Translations under genes and position numbers: made by a program
Assembly (NCBI GenBank): GCA_002633005.1
Contig: NMRA01000075.1
Location: 723,167-747,845 of the forward strand
Direction: 5' to 3'
Source of the DNA: Phoronis australis
Taxonomy: Eukaryota; Phoronida; Phoronidae
DNA: 24,679 nt
The notes under the pieces: model-generated
What the model saw: the letters and a program-made list of their open reading frames with translations, nothing else
What the model was told of the DNA's origin: nothing
Database searches by the model: none
Shown here: positions 18,401 through 24,679 of the stretch, one piece after another
Layout: every line of letters starts with the position of its first letter
How positions within the stretch are numbered: position 1 is the first letter of the stretch

Positions 18401-20985
18401 CACAAACCATTCAGCAAGTTCATCACTGATTAATTATGGTTCATGTTCACACATAGATATGTCCATGTGTTATTGACAATAGAATGTATTTCAACTTTAA
18501 TTCGCAAGCATCAATTTAAAATAATGTGAGCTCCACAAAACCATTGTTTGCGGAACGGTTCCGTAACAGTCACATTGACCACGTAATTATTGTCGGGATT
18601 GTCAGATTGATACTTTCAAGTGGCATTGATAATAGAATGCATTTTAAGTTCATTGGGCAAAACAAATACCCCGCAAAACCATTCTGTTTGGGGAAAACGC
18701 TCCCCATACGGAATGATTCCGCTTGCGGAACGGTTCCGCAACTGTCACATTGATCAACTAATTACTGTTAGGATTGTCACATTGATACTTTCAGGTGGCA
18801 TTGATAATGGAATGCATTTTCAGTTGATTGGTGAAATCAAAACCTCGCAAAACCATTCTGTTTCGGAAATCGCTCCACAAGCAGAATTTTTCCGCATGCG
18901 GAATGGTTCCGCAACTATCACATTTGTTAATTAATTATTGTTAGGGTAGAAGTTCTCATACTTTTATGTTTAATGCTTGTTGCACATTAAGATTCGAACA
19001 TTTCATGGCTTGTTTTAAGGTTCTACCAAAAGTGGTAAAATGGCATAGACAAGATGTCAATTTTTCCCAAGACTGCTTGAGGTAGGTTTCTTCATCACAA
19101 ACCATTCAGCAAGTTCCCCACTGATTAATCATTTTCTTGCTGACACATTGATAGTTTCATGTGATATTGACAATAGAATATATTTCAACTTAGATGTGCA
19201 AGAAAAAATTTTAAACAATTGTGAGCTCCTCAAAACTATTGTTTGCGAAACGGTTCCGCAAACTAAATATTGTTAGGATTGTCACATTGATACTTTCAAG
19301 TGGCATTGATAATGGAATGCATTTAAAGTTGCTTGGACAAAAAATACCCTGCAAAACCATTCTTTTCTGGAAATCACTCCCCATGCGGAATGGTTTGCAT
19401 GCGGAACGGATCCGCATGCGGAACGGTTCCGCAAGTATCACTTTTATTAATTAACTATTGTTGGGGTAAAAATTCTGATACTTTTATGTTTAATGCTTAT
19501 TCCACATTAAGATTCGTATATTTCGTGGATTGTGTTAACGTTCTACCGAGAGTGGTAAAATGGCATAGACAAGATGTCAATTTTTCCCACGAGTCTGCTT
19601 GAGGTAGATTTCTGCATCACAAAACATTCAGCAAGTTCCCCACTGGTTAATCATTGTTCATGTTGACACATTAATATTCTCATATGCTATTGAGAATAGA
19701 ATATATTTCAAGTGAAATTTGCGAATTTTTTTTTTAAAATTGTGATGATCCCAAAAGTATTGTTTGCGGAACGGTTCCGAATGCGGAACGGTTCCACAAC
19801 TGTCACTTTTAATAATTAATTATGGTTGGGGAAGAAATTCTGATACTTTTCTGCTTGTTGCACGTTAACATTCGAATAATTCATGGCTTGTGCTAAGGTT
19901 CTACCAAAAGCGGTAAAATGGCATATACAATATGTCAATTTTTCGCAGACTCTGCTTGAGGTAGGTTTCTGCATCACAAACCATTCAGCAAGTTCCCCAT
20001 TGTTCAAGTTGACACATTGATATTTCCACATGCTAATGAGAATAGAATATATTTCAACTGAAATGTGCAACAAAAATTTTTTAAAACTTGTGAGGATCAC
20101 AAAAGTATTGTTTGCGGAATGGTTCCACATGTGGAACGGTTCCGCAACTGTCACATTGATCAACTAATTACTGTTAGGATTGTCACATCGAAAGTTTTAA
20201 GTGGCATTGATAATGGAATGCATTTTTAAGATGGTTAAAACAAATACTCCATAAAACCATTTTGTTTGGGAAATCGCTTCCTTTGCAGAACGGTTCCGCA
20301 TGCGGAACGGTTCCGCAACTGTCACTTTTATTAATTAAATATTGTTGGGGTAAAAATTCTGATGCTTTTATGTTTAATGCTTGTTCCACATTAAGATTCG
20401 AATATTTCGGGGCTTGTGTTAAGGTTCTACCAAAAGCGGTAAAATGTCATAGACAATATGTCGATTTTTCCCCGAGTCTGCTTGAGGTAGGTTTCTGCAT
20501 CACAAACCATTCAACAAGTTCCCCACTGATTAATCATTGTTCATGTTGACACATTGATATTTCCATATGCTATTGAGAATAGAGTATATTTCAACTGAAA
20601 TGTGCAAGAAAATTTTTTAAAACTTGTGAGGATCACAAAAGTATTGTTTGCGGAACGGTTCCGCAACTGTCACGTTGATCAACTAATTACTGTTAGGATT
20701 GTCACATCGATACTTTCAAGTGGCATTGATAATGTAATGCATTTTAAGTTGATTGGTGAAATCAAATACCCAGCAAAACCATTCTGTTTGGGAAATCGCT
20801 CCCCATACAGAACAGTTCCGCATGCGGAATGGTTCCGCAACTGTCACATTGATCAAGTTATTATTATTAGGATTGTCACATTGATACTTTCAAGTGGTAT
20901 TGATGATGGAATGCATTTTAATTTTATTGGTCATGAGAATTTAAAAAAATTGTGTTCTCCAAAAAACTATACTGTTTGCGGAACC
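18401..20985 (-). repeat. Right arm: same units in inverted orientation, different copy number
   Basis: The same blocks appear as reverse complements, with palindrome borders near 18548, 18722, 18895, 19245, 19385-19435, 19765-19800, 20110-20150, 20283-20320, 20648, 20815-20845 and 20978. The right arm alternates A and B units more often than the left, so the arms are not simple mirror images. Arm growth and loss by unequal exchange is likely. Confidence 0.8.
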
Positions 20986-21258
20986 GTTCCGCATGTGGAA
21001 CCCTTCTGCAACCGTCACATTGATTAATATATTATTGAGAATGGGCACATTATACTCTCAAGTACTATTGAGAATGGAATGTAATTCATGTTTATTGGGC
21101 CGGGAGAAAATTTTAGTCCTCTGCTAAACTTTTCTGTTTGTGGAACTCTTCTGGAACTTTCACATTGATTTTTTAAAATAAATTATTATTTTGATTATTA
21201 TTCCACAAAATATACATAATATTTCTCAAGTCACAGTATTCCACAAAATTTGCGCAGT

Positions 21259-21355
21259 GCGTAATATTCCTCAAAATCTGCGTAATACTCCGCAAAATCT
21301 GCAGAATATTCCGCAAAATCTGCGTGATATTCCGCACATTTGCGGAATATTCCGC
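21259..21355. repeat. 21-bp-phased palindrome array (right)
   Basis: Mirror counterpart of the left array. Palindrome-like units start at 21259, 21280, 21301 and 21322 (21-bp steps), then 21342 (20 bp). The last is a perfect GCGGAATATTCCGC. Confidence 0.75.
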
Positions 21356-21556
21356 AAGGCAAAAATTGAACTTCTAATTAAGAAAATGCCAATTGAGGAA
21401 ATAAAAATGTAACATTGTAAACATGTTTAGGGTAAGGTATAGATTTGTTACATACCATTTTTATGGCCTTAAGTGGATATTAAAAAAGTGCGGAACCGTT
21501 CCGCACACTTTGAGACTAAATACTATTGTCTCATTTGAAAAAATATCGCCTTTGCT

Positions 21557-22631
21557 GCGTTTTGAGTGGCAGAAAACTTTGCATTCATTCTGCTGAAATT
21601 GATTACAAAAATACATCTGTCAAAATAAATATTGATTATTTAATAAGTATTGTTACTTCAATTGAAGTAGTTGAAATGTTGTGTCAAACTTGTTTACACA
21701 TGCCTTTGATGTTTAGGTGTACTTTTAGATGATATTTTAACTAGTAAACTTTTGACAATCTCCATCACTGCATATTTTTAAATTCACATCAAAGTGTCTT
21801 GCTTGAAATTGTTCTGACTTTTAATTGGTGTCAAACTTTGGACTTAAAGACATTCATTACATCGTTTTGTAAACTCTTGATTTTTTACAAAATATATATA
21901 TACACTCACAATGTTGTCATCATCACATTTTAGTCAATTCCACACACTTTGCCACATCAATCTAATGTCCCATACAGGAACTCTTCAAAACGGTAGATTA
22001 ATCCTTTTAGAAGATCAGTGGTGCCCCTTTCAGTTTTCTAGAGCTTACATGGATTTGGTCAAAAAATGTTACCACATTAAATCAACAACTCTTTTAAAAC
22101 ACAAAAGGCCAAACTAATATATTTTCGTTGAATACTAATTGACTCCCTTTGTTACCAAGGCACGAAGTTCTTAAATAATTCATTGTGTGGAACATCAGGT
22201 CTGCGGGACACTGAGAGGAAGAATTAAAGAACTGAGAAAACCACCAAGATGGGATGCAGCACAACGGATAGATACAGTGGCCGGAGATTTCGGAACATCC
22301 ACCTCTTAGTTTAGAGTTGGTGCTGCTCGATGTTTTTAATGGCCACTTGGCGACGCAGAATATGCCAAATCTGTCCAAAAATTGGAAGATGTTGTCGCCC
22401 CCTAAATAAAAAACTTGTTAGCCAAATTTCATGAAAATCCATCAAAGAAATCTGAAGACACAAAGGCAAAATCCCTTTGCCACAAGGGGGCAGAGCAACA
22501 CTCCGGTCGATCCGGAACCCGCTTCCTCATAGAAACATATCTGTCAGCTCTCATTAGATCTTGCAAGGTACATGTATTTAGTAGACACAGCAGCGGACGC
22601 CGGACGCCTGAACACCCAGACAGATACGACC
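21557..22631. other. No definite gene; short coding-like fragments near the right end
   Basis: A protein-like plus-strand run at about 22165-22290 reads CVEHQVCGTLRGRIKELRKP and then PRWDAAQRIDTVAGD before a stop. A second run in another frame (about 22280-22405) gives PPLSLELVLLDVFNGHLATQ and ends at a stop overlapping an AATAAA. The two could be one frame-shifted remnant. I recognise no family. The 22415-22630 part carries the dispersed AAATTTCATGAAAATCC word. Confidence 0.25.
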
Positions 22632-22635
22632 TTAA

Positions 22636-24093
22636 AGGAGCGTGCCACCCAAAAAACAACCTAATTTGTATCAATTTAGATTGAGTAGTTCTACTCCATA
22701 ACGACACGTACGGTTGCATTACCTGACACCTGACGGCAGACGGAGGTGTTGAAATTATCCAATGACGTCATCGGTTTCACACGCAGTTTGTTCAGCAGTT
22801 CACAACACGGGTTATTGGTGTCAGCTTATTGCTTGAAGTGATCGTTTAACACCAATAAATCATCAAACTTCGATGTAAAACCCTTAAAAATACACCGAGT
22901 TCTTATAAAAACTTGTTGTTTTATTTCGCTCTTACGGATTTATTGGTATTTGGACACACCGTAGCCTACAAAGTTCGGCAGGCCAATAAGGTCCGTAGCA
23001 GGAGTTTGGGGTCTGTTCGGAGCTAATTTCGAAGTATTTTTCATGAGATGCAGGCAGGAGAACCTAAATCTGTGTTGTTTAGACTTGTGATTTTTTTATT
23101 TCTAAACACAAAACGCTTGTTATCCTGGCCAGTGGCTCGGAAACTGATCAGACATCACGAACATAAATCAGCCAAAGTTCAGTGGAAATTAAACTTCCAG
23201 TCAAGAAAATACTATACTAGTGAGCCAAAGTAATGTGCACCTGATTATGTTGGTGAATTAGCCACGAAACTACAAATCTACTTACTCGTCGGGGCCGCAA
23301 ATACAGTTCCGCTTTGTACACAACACCGTCAGGGCAGAAGTTGTACATTGACAATCATTATTTGAGTAATGTAAAAGGAAATAAAGATTCCCTTAACACC
23401 TGGCCGTGGGATAGAAATCAAGTTGTTTCACAACAGTTTCTGCCAGCAAACACTAAATTAGCATGAGCTCACATGGCCTCGGTGTCCCGTCAATTAGTTT
23501 TATTTCTCCTAAAGCCGGTAACGCAGTGATTTATTCATTGCTGGCTTCTCAAATCATTTGCACTCACTCACGAACACTCCAAAGGCATTACAAATTGCAT
23601 CTAATGAGACAGACTTTGTTTCAGTTTTATATAAGTATTGGTTAGGATGAGAATAATTCATTTTGAAACAGAACGCTCAGTAATAAACGTCAACATGGCA
23701 ATTCGCAATCCCGACTTTGGACGAGCTAGAGCTCATCAGTCCCGACTTCGCAGGTGGATCGTTAAGTTTTACAGGCTAGCAATTCGACCAGGAATACAGT
23801 GATGAAGAAATACTAGAGAGGCGCCGTGAACAAGCTTAGACAACGGAACGTATGTAGTTATTTGATAAGCCGGCATTCGTCAGGCACTGTCGACGTCTGC
23901 AGGCCACTAACACGGAGATGTTTCAAGGCCTCATACTTGCGCGAAATTCTTGCCTCCTATAACGTCACTTCTGGAGTAAAGGATGAGAAATTAATTAAAT
24001 TACGAAAAGCTGTAATTAAGTGAAAAATATATCTGGGTTAATCAACAGACCTTATTTTTGCTAAAAGTGACATGAAAAAGGTTGCCTTCGCCT
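22636..24093 (+). mobile_element. TTAA-type DNA transposon, copy C (1458 bp)
   Basis: Left end TTAA (22632-22635) then AGGAGCGTGCCACCC; right end GGTTGCCTTCGCCT then TTAA (24094-24097). The ends are diverged inverted repeats (10 of the first 14 bases match) and the target duplication is perfect. It runs opposite to copy B: 22636-23230 matches 11186-10629 and 23220-23830 matches 9337-8740, with no SINE in between. Its right end matches copy A. It carries a relic of the same gene family. Confidence 0.75.
23690..24023 (+). pseudogene. Relic of the transposon-borne gene, zinc module deleted
   Basis: From about 23695 the strand reads MAIRNPDF in one frame. In another, after a stop at about 23776, it reads QFDQEYSDEEILERRREQA, the counterpart of QFEPEYTDQGILDRF in copy B. 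Further on, 23895-24023 reads CRPLTRRCFKASYLREILAS and ends TSGVKDEKLIKLRKAVIK plus a stop. The last part has the L-x3-L...G-x-K...L-I spacing of a SAP-like DNA-binding helix pair, which is only a suggestion. The WC/CxCC/CLTDHP zinc module of copy B is absent between the blocks, so this copy has an internal deletion or a different exon content. Stops and frame changes make it non-functional. Confidence 0.45.
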
Positions 24094-24097
24094 TTAA

Positions 24098-24679
24098 ATG
24101 GAATGGGATTCGATCAACCATGTTAAAAACAACTTCAACTGAGGTGTGTTACCGAAATAACCATGGCCTCGTAGGAATGATATATTCTTATATTTCCTCT
24201 AAATGTAAGTGTGGATTCCCCCAGTCACAAAGTATTTTTTCAACTGTAGATTCAATGAAATTGAAAGGAACTTGCTCTTCCGGGCACTAGCTGAAAATCA
24301 GATTGCATAGCTGTCTTGGTGTTAACTACAGCAATTTCAGAACACAATTCTTGTTGTTAGTGAAAAGTACTTCTAGCTTAATATTCAACTTGTATTTGCA
24401 AACTACGCATGTCCACAACACAGAAATAACGGCTTGCCTGCTTCTGGGTTTGATTTTGTTGCCCAGTCTGCATTTGTTTTATGTAATAAATGCAATGCGT
24501 GAACAACATCAATAAAAACCCCTTCGAATCATTGTTCTTTTGATTTCGAAACTCTGAAAATTCTCTGACTTTAAGAAGCAAAAATACCGTGACCGACTTC
24601 AAGGGCATGTTGATAACATATACCGGGTAGGCCCTGTTGCATTTCTAGTAACTGAGTCCCCCTGACAACGATGACACAA
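24098..24679. other. No supported feature
   Basis: AT-rich flank. Short open frames at 24072-24290, 24303-24515 (+) and 24378-24608 (-) show no motif, and the first begins inside the transposon end. Confidence 0.4.

Larger units (their letters stand above)
15983..21552. mobile_element. Foldback DNA element, 5.57 kb, long inverted arms of palindrome-studded repeats
   Basis: The left end AAGGCGATATTTTTTCAAA (15983) and the right end (reverse complement, from 21552) match with three differences over the first 57 bp. Similarity continues inwards in mirror order through the terminal palindrome, the 21-bp array and the interleaved units to an inversion point near 18394-18400. It is flanked by TGCT at 15979-15982 and 21553-21556, a possible 4-bp target duplication; sequence similarity stops exactly there. 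Left arm is about 2.4 kb and right arm about 3.1 kb; they differ in repeat copy number. All open frames inside (for example 16542-17009 - and 20602-21027 +) are mirror-image artefacts of the repeats. No transposase, so it is non-autonomous; the superfamily is unknown. Confidence 0.85.

Overview
This window looks like nuclear DNA of a marine invertebrate. Reasons: AT-rich non-coding DNA, split genes with GT-AG signals, frequent ACATGTA-type words, a tRNA-derived SINE, TTAA-flanked DNA transposons, and a DUF229 sulfatase-like gene. The phylum (mollusc, brachiopod, hemichordate, lancelet or other) cannot be fixed from the sequence. There is no operon, rRNA or CRISPR.

Layout. 1-162 is the end of a TTAA-type transposon (copy A). 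163-3550 is mostly unassigned, with two weak protein fragments (1535-1819 +, 2247-2492 -) and a small MITE relative (3304-3417). 3551-5637 (-) is the one convincing intact coding segment: the last exon of a membrane-anchored DUF229/alkaline-phosphatase-fold protein. 5641-7970 is non-coding with one dispersed repeat. 7975-11186 is copy B of the TTAA transposon. It has perfect 15-bp inverted ends and carries the wreck of a gene for a P2X7-ballast-like zinc domain (P2RX7_C type). It is also broken by a three-level nest: a tRNA-SINE, a 3-bp-TSD MITE inside the SINE, and a solo LTR inside the MITE, each with its own target duplication. 11190-15980 is repeat-rich, with a striking 20-bp perfect hairpin (about 12684-12777) and a plausible orphan exon (14582-14824 -).

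15983-21552 is a 5.57-kb foldback element with long inverted arms. The arms are built from interleaved repeat units that start at copies of the palindrome GCGGAACSGTTCCGC. A second palindrome, GCGGAATATTCCGC, is arrayed at 21-bp spacing near each end. The element encodes no protein that I can see. 22636-24093 is copy C of the TTAA transposon, inverted relative to copy B; it preserves the empty site of the SINE and a related gene relic.

The window is therefore mainly a transposon graveyard beside one DUF229 gene. The most promising items are the TTAA element carrying a P2X7-ballast-like gene and the palindrome-studded foldback element.
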